Made by a program: the position numbers and the translations under genes. From SIG440 sp045587485 (GTDB taxonomy: Bacteria > Bacillota > Clostridia > Monoglobales > Monoglobaceae), in assembly GCA_045587485.1 (NCBI GenBank), contig JAZNCI010000085.1, positions 1-64,000 on the forward strand: 64,000 nucleotides of DNA, read 5' to 3'. Of the stretch, positions 23,986 to 33,800 are shown piece after piece. The first letter of the stretch is position 1. The number at the start of each line of letters is the position of its first letter. The notes beneath the pieces are model-generated. The model saw only the letters and a program-made list of their open reading frames with translations. It made no database searches and was not told the origin of the DNA.

Positions 23986-25407
23986 ATGGGCGGCTTTTTT
24001 GGCGCAATCAGCAGGCATGATGCAATAGCAGACGTATTCTTTGGCGCGGATTATCATTCTCACTTGGGGACGCGTCGCGGAGGCATTGCGGCATATGACA
24101 GCGAAATTGGTTTGCAAAGAGATATTCACAACATTGAAAATACTCCTTTCAGAACCAAATTTGAAAATGTATTCAACGAAATGAAGGGCAATTCGGCAAT
24201 CGGGGTAATCAGTGATTCGGACCCTCAGCCCCTTTTGATACGTTCCGAAATCGGAACCTATGCCATCGCCACAATAGGCAGAATAAATAATGCCGACGAA
24301 CTTATTGAAAAGCATCTGGTAAAGGGTGCTCACTTTGGTGTTATGACTGGCGGGAAGGTTAATTCAACTGACCTTGTAGCGGCACTTATTAACGAAAAAA
24401 GCACCTTTGCCGAGGGTATTGAATATGTCCACGATGTGGTTGAAGGCACGGTGTCAATTCTGATTCTCACCAACGAGGGCAAGCTTATTGCTGCTCGCGA
24501 CAAAGTGGGCAGACTTCCCGTTCTTATAGGTAGCAACGAAGACGGGTATGCAGTTTCCTTTGAGGATTTTGCGTACAAAAAGATGGGATATGACGATGAA
24601 ATGGAGCTTGGTCCCGGTGAAGCGATAGAAATCACTCTTGACGGAATTAAGCAGCTTATAGCACCAGGTAAGGAAATGAAAATCTGTGCATTTTTGTGGA
24701 GCTATTACGGCTACCCCAACTCTGTTTATGAAGGCAGAAATGTTGAAACAATGCGTTATAGCAACGGCGAAATTATGGCACAGACCGATAAGAAAAACGG
24801 AAAGGCACAGGATATTGATTTTGTCAGCGGTGTTCCGGATTCGGGTACGCCTCATGCAATCGGGTATTCTAACGCAAGCGGAATTCCTTTTGCAAGACCT
24901 TTCATCAAATACACACCAACATGGCCCCGTAGCTTCACACCCAAGCATCAGACCGACAGGGTGAAGATTGCAAGGATGAAGCAGGTGCCAATACACGAGC
25001 TTATTGAGGACAAGAATTTACTTTTTGTGGATGATTCGATTGTTCGGGGAACTCAGCTTAAAGAAACGGTTGATTTTCTCTATCAGCACGGTGCAAAATC
25101 TGTTCATATGCGTTCGGCTTGTCCGCCAATTATGTACGGTTGCAAATATCTGAACTTTACAAGCAGTAAAAACGAAATGGAGCTTATTGCAAGACAGACT
25201 GTTATGGAGCTTGAAGGCATCGATGGATTTAACCACATTGAAGAATACAGCGACGGCAATACCGAAAGAGGAAAAAAGCTAAGAGAGAAAATCTGCAAGG
25301 ATATGGGCTTTGAATCTCTTGATTTCCAATCCCTTGAGGGTGTTATAAAGGCAATAGGTCTTGAACCGTGTAAGTTGTGCACTTACTGCTGGAGTGGCAA
25401 AGAGTGA
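23986..25407 (+). CDS. purF: PurF-like amidophosphoribosyltransferase lacking the glutaminase Cys
   Basis: A 473-residue PurF homolog, first step of purine synthesis (PRPP to phosphoribosylamine). The phosphoribosyltransferase motif LLFVDDSIVRGTQL is intact, and Cys residues in KICAFLW, MYGCKY and the C-terminal CKLCTYC match the 4Fe-4S ligands of Bacillus-type PurF. The protein begins MGGFFGA where PurF needs Cys immediately after Met (or at the mature N-terminus), and the oxyanion HNG region reads TIGRINNA (about residue 95). So the glutaminase half looks inactive. GGAGG precedes ATG 23986 and leaves no alternative start that restores a Cys. It may use free ammonia or a partner amidotransferase. 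The purine-operon position supports a real PurF role. Confidence 0.85.
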   Translation: MGGFFGAISRHDAIADVFFGADYHSHLGTRRGGIAAYDSEIGLQRDIHNIENTPFRTKFENVFNEMKGNSAIGVISDSDPQPLLIRSEIGTYAIATIGRINNADELIEKHLVKGAHFGVMTGGKVNSTDLVAALINEKSTFAEGIEYVHDVVEGTVSILILTNEGKLIAARDKVGRLPVLIGSNEDGYAVSFEDFAYKKMGYDDEMELGPGEAIEITLDGIKQLIAPGKEMKICAFLWSYYGYPNSVYEGRNVETMRYSNGEIMAQTDKKNGKAQDIDFVSGVPDSGTPHAIGYSNASGIPFARPFIKYTPTWPRSFTPKHQTDRVKIARMKQVPIHELIEDKNLLFVDDSIVRGTQLKETVDFLYQHGAKSVHMRSACPPIMYGCKYLNFTSSKNEMELIARQTVMELEGIDGFNHIEEYSDGNTERGKKLREKICKDMGFESLDFQSLEGVIKAIGLEPCKLCTYCWSGKE

Positions 25408-25565
25408 CCTTCAAAAAACGGCACTGAGTAAACAAACCAAACCACTCGCGGTACACAAAGTACAGCTTCGGGTCAGGGTTGTTCACTCCGCACCATTTTT
25501 TATTGGTCACTGGTAAATAGGTATATAATTAAATTTATTTGACATACAGAAAGGATAAAAAGAAA
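25408..25565 (+). repeat. purF-purM intergenic palindromic repeat
   Basis: Contains GGTACACAAAGTACAGC, a GTAC-ACAAA-GTAC mini-hairpin also found in the purE leader (near 23357) and, as a variant GTGCACACAGCAC, before purD (29461). No ORF is seen. A weak TATAAT lies near 25525, but its -35 spacing is poor. Confidence 0.5.
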
Positions 25566-26606
25566 ATGGAAAAGAGCTTTAGTGAAAGTTACAAAGCGGC
25601 AGGCGTTGACATTACCGCTGGTTACAAGGCTGTTGAGCTTATGAAACAGCATATCGCAAGAACTGTTACTGCAGGTGCGGCATCAGATATCGGCGGATTT
25701 GGCGGTCTTTTTGAAATGGATTTGACGGGCATAGATAGGCCCGTTCTGGTAAGCGGAACCGACGGTGTTGGAACAAAGCTTAAAATGGCATTTCTTATGG
25801 ACAAGCACGACACAGTTGGAATAGACTGCGTGGCCATGTGTGTAAACGACATTATATGTTGTGGTGCAAAACCGTTGTTCTTCCTTGACTATATTGCAGT
25901 TGGCAAAAATTATCCCGAAAAGGTTGCACAAATTGTTTCGGGCGTGGCAGAGGGCTGTGTTCAGTCGGGCTGTGCCCTTATCGGCGGCGAAACTGCCGAG
26001 ATGCCAGGTTTCTATCCCGAAGACGAATACGATCTTGCGGGTTTCTCTGTTGGTGTTGTTGACAAGGACAAGGTTTTAAACAACAAGACCATCAAAGAGG
26101 GCGATGCAATTATTGCGCTTCCTTCAAGCGGTGTTCACTCAAACGGATTTTCTCTTGTAAGAAAGGTATTTGACGTTGAAAACGCAGATATAAAGACTCC
26201 GCGTGAAGAGCTGGGCGGCAAATCTGTGGGCGAGACACTTCTCACCCCTACAAAGATTTATGTTAAGCCTATGCTTGCACTTTTTGAAGAAATCACTGTT
26301 AAGGCAGTTTCTCACATTACAGGCGGCGGCTTTTATGAGAATATTCCACGCAGTATCCCCAAGGGCTTTGGCGCAAAGATAAAAAGAGATTCAGTTCGCG
26401 TTCTTCCTATTTTTGAACTTATTGCAAGAATTGGAAACATTCCTGAAAGAGATATGTTCAACACCTTCAATATGGGCGTTGGTATGAGCGTTGTGGTTGC
26501 AAAAGAGGATGCGGAAAAAGCTGTTGAAATTCTCAAGGCAAACGGCGAGGATGCATACATCATCGGCGAAATTATAAAGAGCGACGAGGGTGTTGTTATA
26601 TGCTAA
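25566..26606 (+). CDS. purM: phosphoribosylformylglycinamidine cyclo-ligase (AIR synthetase)
   Basis: A 346-residue PurM converting FGAM to AIR with ATP. Typical segments: SGTDGVGTKLKMA, GGETAEMPGFY, LPSSGVHSNGFSLVRKV, SHITGGGFYENIPR. I start at ATG 25566; an in-frame TTG at 25539 lies before the AAAGG ribosome site. The purN start overlaps its end by 7 nt. Confidence 0.95.
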   Translation: MEKSFSESYKAAGVDITAGYKAVELMKQHIARTVTAGAASDIGGFGGLFEMDLTGIDRPVLVSGTDGVGTKLKMAFLMDKHDTVGIDCVAMCVNDIICCGAKPLFFLDYIAVGKNYPEKVAQIVSGVAEGCVQSGCALIGGETAEMPGFYPEDEYDLAGFSVGVVDKDKVLNNKTIKEGDAIIALPSSGVHSNGFSLVRKVFDVENADIKTPREELGGKSVGETLLTPTKIYVKPMLALFEEITVKAVSHITGGGFYENIPRSIPKGFGAKIKRDSVRVLPIFELIARIGNIPERDMFNTFNMGVGMSVVVAKEDAEKAVEILKANGEDAYIIGEIIKSDEGVVIC

Positions 26607-27211
26607 AAACAAAGATTGCTGTTCTTGTTTCAGGCGGCGGTACAAACCTCCAAGCGCTTATTGATGCCCAGAATGACGGAATAATCAAAAGCGGTCAGAT
26701 TGACCTTGTTATTTCAAACAATGCAGATGCATATGCACTTACAAGAGCACAAAATGCGGGAATTGATACCGCTGTGATTTCAAAAAAGGAGCTTGGTGGA
26801 AACCAACAGTTGTTTGAAGAAACTTTAATCGAGGTTTTGATGAGCAAGGGTATAGAACTGATAATTTTGGCAGGGTTTATGTGCATACTCAGCGAGAGTT
26901 TTACATCAAGGTATCCCCAACGGATTATAAACGTACACCCCTCACTTATCCCCTCGTTCTGCGGAAAGGGTTTTTACGGTCTTCGCGTACACGAGGCGGC
27001 TCTTGAATATGGGGTTAAGGTTACGGGGGCGACAGTACATTTTGTGAACGAAGTTCCCGATGGCGGTGAAATAATACTGCAAAAGGCAGTTGAAATTAAA
27101 GAGGGCGACACTGCTGAAATTCTCCAGAAGAGAGTTATGGAAGAGGCCGAATGGAAAATTCTTCCCCAGGCGGCGGAGCTTGTTTCTGCAAAACTGGCAG
27201 AAAACAGATAG
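26600..27211 (+). CDS. purN: phosphoribosylglycinamide formyltransferase
   Basis: A 203-residue GAR transformylase using 10-formyl-THF. Motifs: VLVSGGGTNLQALID, ILAGFMCILS, the INVHPSLIPSF segment with catalytic Asn and His, and the Asp-bearing VNEVPDGGEI. Overlap with purM suggests coupled translation. Immediately after its stop begins the structured leader of the next gene. Confidence 0.95.
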   Translation: MLKTKIAVLVSGGGTNLQALIDAQNDGIIKSGQIDLVISNNADAYALTRAQNAGIDTAVISKKELGGNQQLFEETLIEVLMSKGIELIILAGFMCILSESFTSRYPQRIINVHPSLIPSFCGKGFYGLRVHEAALEYGVKVTGATVHFVNEVPDGGEIILQKAVEIKEGDTAEILQKRVMEEAEWKILPQAAELVSAKLAENR

Positions 27212-27386
27212 AAAGGAAATTTAACGTGATAAATCACGTTAATAAGATTTAAATGCCCGTGCGAAATTTTTGCCGTGGGCGAAACGCACATGGGCAAATA
27301 TCCATTTAACACCTTATCTGCCCACAATTTGGTGTTATATTTCTTCATTACTACTTGTGGGCAGAAAGGCTATGGATATTAATATG
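27212..27386 (+). promoter_or_regulatory. structured pseudoknot leader, copy A (before IMP cyclohydrolase)
   Basis: Three parts. Hairpin 1: TTAACGTG (27221) with CACGTTAA (27235). Hairpin 2: GCCCGTGCG (27255) with CGCACATGGGC (27285), with a bulged AT and an inner GCC/GGC stem. Domain 3: AACACC/GGTGTT (27308/27331) closes a loop whose CTGCCCACAA pairs with TTGTGGGCAG (27356) right at the ribosome site AGAAAGG, and AATATCCAT (27297) pairs with ATGGATATT (27372), covering a start codon. Copy B before ackA keeps all pairings with changed bases. This suggests translation control, or an inserted cassette supplying the ribosome site. Confidence 0.65.
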
Positions 27387-28103
27387 GATATTTACAAGAT
27401 TAACGATATGGGCGAGCTTATCAATGGAAATCCTTACGTTGGCAGAGGTATAGTTCTTGGCAAAAGTGAGGACGGCGAGAATGCCGTTGTTGCATATTTC
27501 ATTATGGGCAGATCTGAAAACAGCCGCAACCGTGTGTTTGTTGAGGACGGTAGTGAGGTTATTATTTATCCCTTTGACGAATCCAAGGTTGAAGACCCAA
27601 GCCTGATTATTTATTCACCAATCAGAAAGTTTGAAAATAAGCTTGTTGCAACAAACGGTGACCAGACCGATACTGTTATTGAGTTTCTTGAAAGGGGCAA
27701 AACCTTTGAAGAGGCTCTTGATACACGTTGCTTTGAGCCCGACGGTCCCAACTGGACTCCCAGAATCAGTGGAATGATGACATTTGATAAAAATGATTTC
27801 TCATACAAAATGAGCATCCTTAAGAGTGCAGATGCTGAAGGTACAGAATGCAACAGATTTACATACTCATATAAGGCTCTTAATGGCTTGGGACATTTTA
27901 TCCACACCTATGTTTGTGATGGAAACCCTATCCCCACCTTCCAGGGCGAGCCAGAGCGTGTTGCTATCCCCAATGACATTGACGAGTTCACAGACAAAAT
28001 CTGGGCAAACCTTAATGAGAATAACAAGATTTCTTTGTATGTGAGATACATTAACCTTAAAACAGGCGAAGAAGTCAATAGAATGATAAATAAAAATGCC
28101 TAA
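27384..28103 (+). CDS. purO: IMP cyclohydrolase, PurO family
   Basis: About 239 residues, resembling the stand-alone IMP cyclohydrolase family first known from archaea (PurO). It closes the ring of FAICAR to IMP, the last purine step. Features: NPYVGRGIVLG near the start, MGRSENSRNRVF, NGDQTDTVIEFL and CFEPDGPNWTPRISG. It sits directly before a stand-alone AICAR formyltransferase, so together they replace bifunctional PurH. Start is ambiguous between ATG 27372 (2 nt after AAAGG) and ATG 27384 (14 nt after); I use 27384 by analogy with ackA, which has the same leader. The ORF stays open further upstream but that is leader. Confidence 0.85.
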   Translation: MDIYKINDMGELINGNPYVGRGIVLGKSEDGENAVVAYFIMGRSENSRNRVFVEDGSEVIIYPFDESKVEDPSLIIYSPIRKFENKLVATNGDQTDTVIEFLERGKTFEEALDTRCFEPDGPNWTPRISGMMTFDKNDFSYKMSILKSADAEGTECNRFTYSYKALNGLGHFIHTYVCDGNPIPTFQGEPERVAIPNDIDEFTDKIWANLNENNKISLYVRYINLKTGEEVNRMINKNA

Positions 28104-28110
28104 ACTCAAA

Positions 28111-28147
28111 GGAGTCACATTTTTGTGACTCCGTTTGGTGTTTTTTA
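28111..28147 (+). terminator. terminator-like hairpin after the IMP cyclohydrolase gene
   Basis: GGAGTCACA and TGTGACTCC (28111-28132) form a 9-bp hairpin, then GTTTGGTGTTTTTT. It may partly end transcription inside the purine cluster. Confidence 0.55.
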
Positions 28148-28205
28148 GATATGATAATTATTAGGGTAACAGCCCATTCAATACAAAAGGAAAGGACGTT
28201 TCAAA

Positions 28206-29390
28206 ATGAAAGAATTTGAACTTAAATATGGTTGCAATCCCAACCAAAAGCCGGCAAAGATTTTTATGAATGACGGAAGTGAGCTTCCTATCGAGATACT
28301 CTCAGGAAAGCCAGGATATATTAACTTTCTTGATGCTTTCAACAGCTGGCAGCTTGTAAAGGAACTGAAAGCAGCCCTTGGTATGCCTGCGGCAACCTCC
28401 TTCAAGCACGTAAGCCCTACATCTGCGGCAGTTGGTATTCCTATGAGTGCCGAACTTAAAAAAGCTTGCTTTGTTGACGATATCGAGGATTTAGACTCAT
28501 CTGCTCTGGCAACAGCCTATGCACGTGCAAGGGGTACTGACAGAATGTCATCATTCGGTGACTGGATTGCCCTCAGCGATGTTTGCGATGTTGTCACAGC
28601 AAAGCTGATTAAGCGTGAGGTTTCTGACGGTGTAATCGCTCCCGGTTACGAGCCAGAGGCGCTTGAAATCCTCAAAAGCAAAAGAAACGGCAACTACAAT
28701 ATAGTAAAGATTGACGAAAATTATGTGCCTGCCGAACAGGAAATCAAGATGGTTTACGGAATTTCCTTTGAACAGGGTAGAAACAACTTCAAAATTGACG
28801 AAGACCTTCTCGCAGAAATTGTTACAGAAAATAAGGAAATGCCGGATAGCGCAAAGCGTGACCTTATAATTGCTCTTATTACCCTTAAATATACACAAAG
28901 CAATTCGGTATGCTTTGCAAAAGATGGTCAGGCAATCGGCGTAGGCGCAGGTCAGCAGTCAAGAATTCATTGTACAAGACTTGCAGGCAACAAGGCAGAC
29001 ATCTGGCACCTTCGCCAGCACGAAAAGGTTCTCAACCTGCCCTTCCTTGATACTATCGGCAGACCCGACCGTGATAACACAATTGACGTGTATATTTCAG
29101 ATGATGACGAGGATGTTCTTGCAGACGGCAAGTGGGAAAAGCTTTTCACACACAAACCCGAACCCCTCACAAGAGAAGAAAAGAAGGATTATCTTTCAAA
29201 AATATCAGGTGTGGCTCTCGGCAGTGATGCATTCTTCCCGTTTGGTGACAATATCGAGCGTGCTGCAAAAAGCGGCGTTACATACATCGCAGAGCCTGGT
29301 GGCTCAATCCGTGATGATAATGTAATTGAAGCATGTAATAGTCATGGAATGGTAATGGCATTCACCAAAATGAGATTGTTCCATCATTAA
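28206..29390 (+). CDS. AICAR formyltransferase, stand-alone (PurH C-domain type)
   Basis: A 394-residue protein matching only the transformylase part of PurH: ELKYGCNPNQKPAK, TSFKHVSPTSAAVG (the KH pair of the active site), YTQSNSVCFAKDGQAIGVGAGQQSR and DAFFPFGDNIERA. It formylates AICAR to FAICAR with 10-formyl-THF. The cyclohydrolase domain is absent and is supplied by the preceding PurO-type gene. Ribosome site AAAGGA upstream of ATG 28206. Confidence 0.92.
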   Translation: MKEFELKYGCNPNQKPAKIFMNDGSELPIEILSGKPGYINFLDAFNSWQLVKELKAALGMPAATSFKHVSPTSAAVGIPMSAELKKACFVDDIEDLDSSALATAYARARGTDRMSSFGDWIALSDVCDVVTAKLIKREVSDGVIAPGYEPEALEILKSKRNGNYNIVKIDENYVPAEQEIKMVYGISFEQGRNNFKIDEDLLAEIVTENKEMPDSAKRDLIIALITLKYTQSNSVCFAKDGQAIGVGAGQQSRIHCTRLAGNKADIWHLRQHEKVLNLPFLDTIGRPDRDNTIDVYISDDDEDVLADGKWEKLFTHKPEPLTREEKKDYLSKISGVALGSDAFFPFGDNIERAAKSGVTYIAEPGGSIRDDNVIEACNSHGMVMAFTKMRLFHH

Positions 29391-29562
29391 TGAGGAGAGT
29401 GGCTAAATTTGCGCAGACCGCACAAAGCGTTTGTGCTACGCATAAACCTCGCCACTTGCGGTGCACACAGCACAGCGGCGGGACTCGGTTTGAACATTTT
29501 TCACCACTTTTTCCTCGCTTTTGAAATATCTAAATAAAATATGTCCGAAAGGTTTTGAATAT
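29391..29562 (+). repeat. intergenic palindromes before purD
   Basis: No gene seen. GCACAAA/TTTGTGC mini-hairpin at 29420-29436 (also at 839-855), CGCATAAACC near 29439 (inverted relative to the stretch at 868), and a GTGCACACAGCAC palindrome at 29461. These belong to the repeat set in other purine-cluster gaps. Confidence 0.45.
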
Positions 29563-30825
29563 ATGAAAATTATGGTAGTCGGTGGCGGCGGACGTGAGCA
29601 CGCCATCATAAAATCACTGAAAAAGAGCCCCAAGGTGTCAAAGATTTATGCACTTCCAGGAAACGGCGGTATTGCTGCTGATGCGGAATGTGTTGATATC
29701 GGGGCAAAGGATATAGATAAAATCGTTGAGTTTGCTGTTATAAACGGTATTGAATTTGCCGTTGTTGCACCAGATGACCCGTTAGTACTGGGTGCGGTTG
29801 ATGCTCTCAATGCAAAGGGAATTCCTTGCTTTGGTCCAAGGGCAAATGCCGCAATTATTGAGGGGAGCAAGGTTTTTTCAAAGAATTTGATGAAAAAGTA
29901 CAACATTCCCACAGCCCAATACGAAGTATTCAGCGATATGGATGCGGCACTTAAATATCTTGAAACAGCACCAATCCCCACAGTTATCAAGGCCGATGGT
30001 CTTGCATTGGGCAAGGGTGTTATTATCGCAGAAACAAGAGATGACGCAAAGGCAGCTGTCCGCTCAATGATGGAGGAAAAAATCTTTGGTGACAGCGGCA
30101 ACAATGTCGTAATTGAAGAGTTTCTTACAGGACCCGAGGTTTCGGTTCTCAGCTTTACCGACGGCAACGTGGTTGTTCCTATGGTATCATCAATGGACCA
30201 CAAGCGTGCTCTTGACGGAGACAAAGGTCTTAACACCGGTGGTATGGGAACAATTGCTCCCAATCCTTATTACACAAAGGAAATTGCCGACGAGTGTATG
30301 GAAAAAATCTTTGTTCCCACAATGGAGGCAATGAATAAGGAAGGAAGAACCTTCAAAGGCTGTTTATACTTCGGACTTATGCTCACCGAAAAGGGCCCCA
30401 AGGTTATTGAATACAACTGCCGTTTTGGTGACCCCGAAACTCAGGTTGTTCTTCCCTTGCTCGAAAGTGACCTTTTTGAGATTATGCAGCACGTTGAAAA
30501 GGGAACGCTTAAGGATGCAGAGGTTAAATTCTCAGAGAAAGCCGCTTGCTGCGTGGTTGTTGCATCTAATGGCTATCCTGGCGAGTATGAAACCGGGTTT
30601 GAAATCATCCTTCCCGAAAATTCAGACGGAATTTTTGTGGCAGGCGCAAAAGTTAAGGACGGCAAGCTGGTGACAGGCGGCGGCAGAGTTCTGGGCGTAA
30701 CCGAGGTTGGAGCTTGCCTTAGCTGTGCAATATCTGCCGCATACAAAACGGTTGAAAAAGTTAAGTTTGACAACGCATTTTGTAGAAAAGACATAGGACA
30801 AAAAGCCCTGGCTGCTTTGAGATAA
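29563..30825 (+). CDS. purD: phosphoribosylamine-glycine ligase
   Basis: A 420-residue GAR synthetase of the ATP-grasp family: MVVGGGGREHAI, KADGLALGKGV, VIEEFLTGPEVSVL, NTGGMGTIAPNP, YNCRFGDPETQVVLP. Start ATG 29563 with AAAGG 10 nt upstream; the ORF is open to 29521 without a ribosome site. purL follows 13 nt later. Confidence 0.95.
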   Translation: MKIMVVGGGGREHAIIKSLKKSPKVSKIYALPGNGGIAADAECVDIGAKDIDKIVEFAVINGIEFAVVAPDDPLVLGAVDALNAKGIPCFGPRANAAIIEGSKVFSKNLMKKYNIPTAQYEVFSDMDAALKYLETAPIPTVIKADGLALGKGVIIAETRDDAKAAVRSMMEEKIFGDSGNNVVIEEFLTGPEVSVLSFTDGNVVVPMVSSMDHKRALDGDKGLNTGGMGTIAPNPYYTKEIADECMEKIFVPTMEAMNKEGRTFKGCLYFGLMLTEKGPKVIEYNCRFGDPETQVVLPLLESDLFEIMQHVEKGTLKDAEVKFSEKAACCVVVASNGYPGEYETGFEIILPENSDGIFVAGAKVKDGKLVTGGGRVLGVTEVGACLSCAISAAYKTVEKVKFDNAFCRKDIGQKALAALR

Positions 30826-30838
30826 GAAAGGAATAATT

Positions 30839-33800
30839 ATGGTATACAGAGTTTTTGTTGAAAAGAAAAGTGAGCTTGCCGCAGAGGCAAAATCACTGAA
30901 AAATGACCTTGTTAAGCTCCTTCAGATTAAGGGACTTGACGATGTAAGAATAATTAACCGTTATGATGTTGAAAATATTGATAAGGAGCTTTTTGATTAT
31001 TGCAAAAAGACTGTATTTTCTGAACCACAGCTTGATATTGTAACAGACGAAATTACAGATAAATGTGATTTTATTTTTGCTGTTGAATTTCTGCCCGGTC
31101 AGTTTGACCTTCGTGCAAATTCAGCCGAGGAATGTATTCAGCTTATTTCAAAGGGCGACCGACCCACAGTTAAGGCAGCAAAGGTTTATATGCTTTATGG
31201 CAAACTGACAGATGCGGATATCGCAGAAATCAAGAAATACGTAATCAACCCCGTTGAATCAAGAGAGGCAACCCTTGAAATGCCTGAAACGCTTAAGGCG
31301 GTTTATGACATTCCTGAAACAGTTGCAACCCTTGACGGATTTATTGACTTAGACGTTGCAGGTCTTGAAAAAATGATTGATGATATGGGTCTTGCAATGG
31401 ATATTGACGATATCAGGTTCTGCCAGAATTATTTTATCAGCGAAAAGCGCAATCCTACAATTACTGAAATCAGAATGATTGATACCTATTGGTCAGACCA
31501 TTGCCGCCATACAACATTTCTCACCACGATTGACAGTGTCAAGTTTGAGGACGAGCTTCTTCAGGCGGCGTATGACAGGTATATTGAAACTCGCAAGGCG
31601 ATTGGCAGAACAAAACCGGTAAATCTTATGGATATCGGCACAATTGCCGCAAAATATCTAAAGGCAAACGGCAAGCTTGATGGTCTTGATGAAAGTGAAG
31701 AAATCAATGCCTGCACAGTAAAAATAGATGTGGATGTTGATGGCGAAACCGAAAAATGGTTACTTTTATTTAAGAACGAGACACACAACCATCCCACAGA
31801 AATCGAGCCCTTTGGCGGTGCGGCAACTTGTATCGGTGGTGCAATCCGCGACCCGCTGTCAGGACGTTCTTATGTTTATGCGGCAATGCGTGTTACCGGT
31901 GCTGCTGACCCGCTAAAGCCAGTTTCTGAAACAATCGAGGGCAAGTTACCCCAAAGAAAGATTGTCACAGGCGCAGCAGCAGGCTATAGCTCTTACGGTA
32001 ACCAGATTGGTCTTGCTACCGGTCAGGTTGACGAAATCTTTCACGACGGATATGCTGCAAAGCGTATGGAAATCGGCGCTGTTGTGGCGGCGGCCCCTGC
32101 CGAAAACGTAAGACGTGAACGCCCCGAAGACGGTGATATCGTAATTCTCCTTGGCGGCAAAACAGGCCGTGACGGCTGTGGCGGCGCAACAGGCTCTTCA
32201 AAATCTCACACAGTTGAATCTTTAGAGAGCTGTGGTGCAGAAGTACAGAAGGGTAATGCTCCAGAGGAAAGAAAGCTGCAAAGACTTTTCCGCAATAAAG
32301 AGGCATCTCTTCTTATCAAGCGCTGTAACGACTTTGGTGCCGGCGGTGTGTCTGTTGCCATTGGCGAATTGGCTGACGGACTTGAGATTGACCTTAATGC
32401 CGTTCCCAAAAAGTACGAGGGTCTTGACGGAACAGAGCTTGCAATCAGCGAATCTCAGGAGAGAATGGCGGTTGTTGTTGCGGCTGCTGATGTTGAAAGA
32501 TTTAAGGAGCTTGCAAAGAGCGAAAACTTAGAGGCAACAGTTGTGGCTGTTGTTAAAGAAAAGCCTTACCTGATTATGAGATGGAACGGTAAGGAAATTG
32601 TAAACATTTCTCGCGAATTCCTTAACTCAAACGGTGCTGAAAAGCACATTGATATTGCACCTGTAAAGCCTGAATGTTATAAAAAAGCAGAGGTTACAGA
32701 TTTCAAGGATGCATATATGAAACTTGCTTCAGACCTTAACGTTTGCTCAAAGAGAGGACTTTCCGAGCGTTTTGACTCAACAATCGGTGCAGGAACTGTT
32801 GTTATGCCTTTTGGCGGCAAGAACCAGAAAACACCTATTCAGGCAATGGTAAACAAGGTTTCTGTTGAAAAAAAGCACACCAAAACCACATCTGTAATGT
32901 CTTGGGGATACAACCCCTTCATCGCAGAAAAGAGCCCCTATCACAGTGCTTATCTTGCGGTTATTGAATCTGCATCAAAGCTGGTTGCAACAGGTGCAGA
33001 ATTTAAGGATGTTTACCTTACCTTCCAGGAATATTTTGAAAAACCCAAAAAAGATCCACGCCGTTGGGGCAAGCCCCTTGCTGCTCTTCTTGGTGCATTT
33101 GACGCCCAGAAAAACCTTGAAATTGCAGCTATCGGTGGTAAGGACTCAATGAGCGGTACCTTTGAAAATATTGATGTTCCTCCTACATTGGTTTCCTTTG
33201 CGGTTACAGACGAAAATGTTGATAATATTATCTCGCCCGAATTTAAAAAGGCAGGGAATAAGGTCGTATGGATTAAACCTGAATACGACCAAAACGGTCT
33301 CCCTGTTACTGAAAGTCTGCTTGACTGCTTTAAGACAGTTACAGCCCTTGTTCGCAGCGGTGCAGCAATAAGTGCATACACACCTACCTATGGCGGCGTT
33401 GCAGAGGCTGTAATGAAGATGGGCTTTGGTAACGATATCGGCTTTAAGTTTGATGACGAAATTACCCTTGATGATATCTTCGGGTACAGCTATGGTTCGT
33501 TTGTTGTCGAACTCAGCAATGAAGAAAACGTTGGTGTAGTGCTGGGTTACACTACCGAAAAATTGGCGATTTCTTATAAGAATGACATTATTTGCATGAA
33601 TGAACTTTTGACAGAGTACGAAAACAAGCTCGAAAAGATTTATTCCTGTAATATTGAAACTGAGAAGAAGGATATTCCGTCATTTAGCTATGATGCAAAA
33701 TCGGTTGTTGCTCCAAAAATCGGCGTTGCAAAGCCCAAGGTGTTGATTCCTGTGTTCCCAGGAACAAACTGCGAATTTGATACTGCAAAGGTTATGCGTG

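Noticed and set aside
23255..24007. Minus-strand ORF of 250 residues over purE
   Set aside because: Covers the riboswitch terminator and purE in antisense; low-complexity Ala/Ser composition.
27270..27383. Upstream extension of the IMP cyclohydrolase ORF
   Set aside because: It lies within the structured leader that is shared with ackA, and has no ribosome site.
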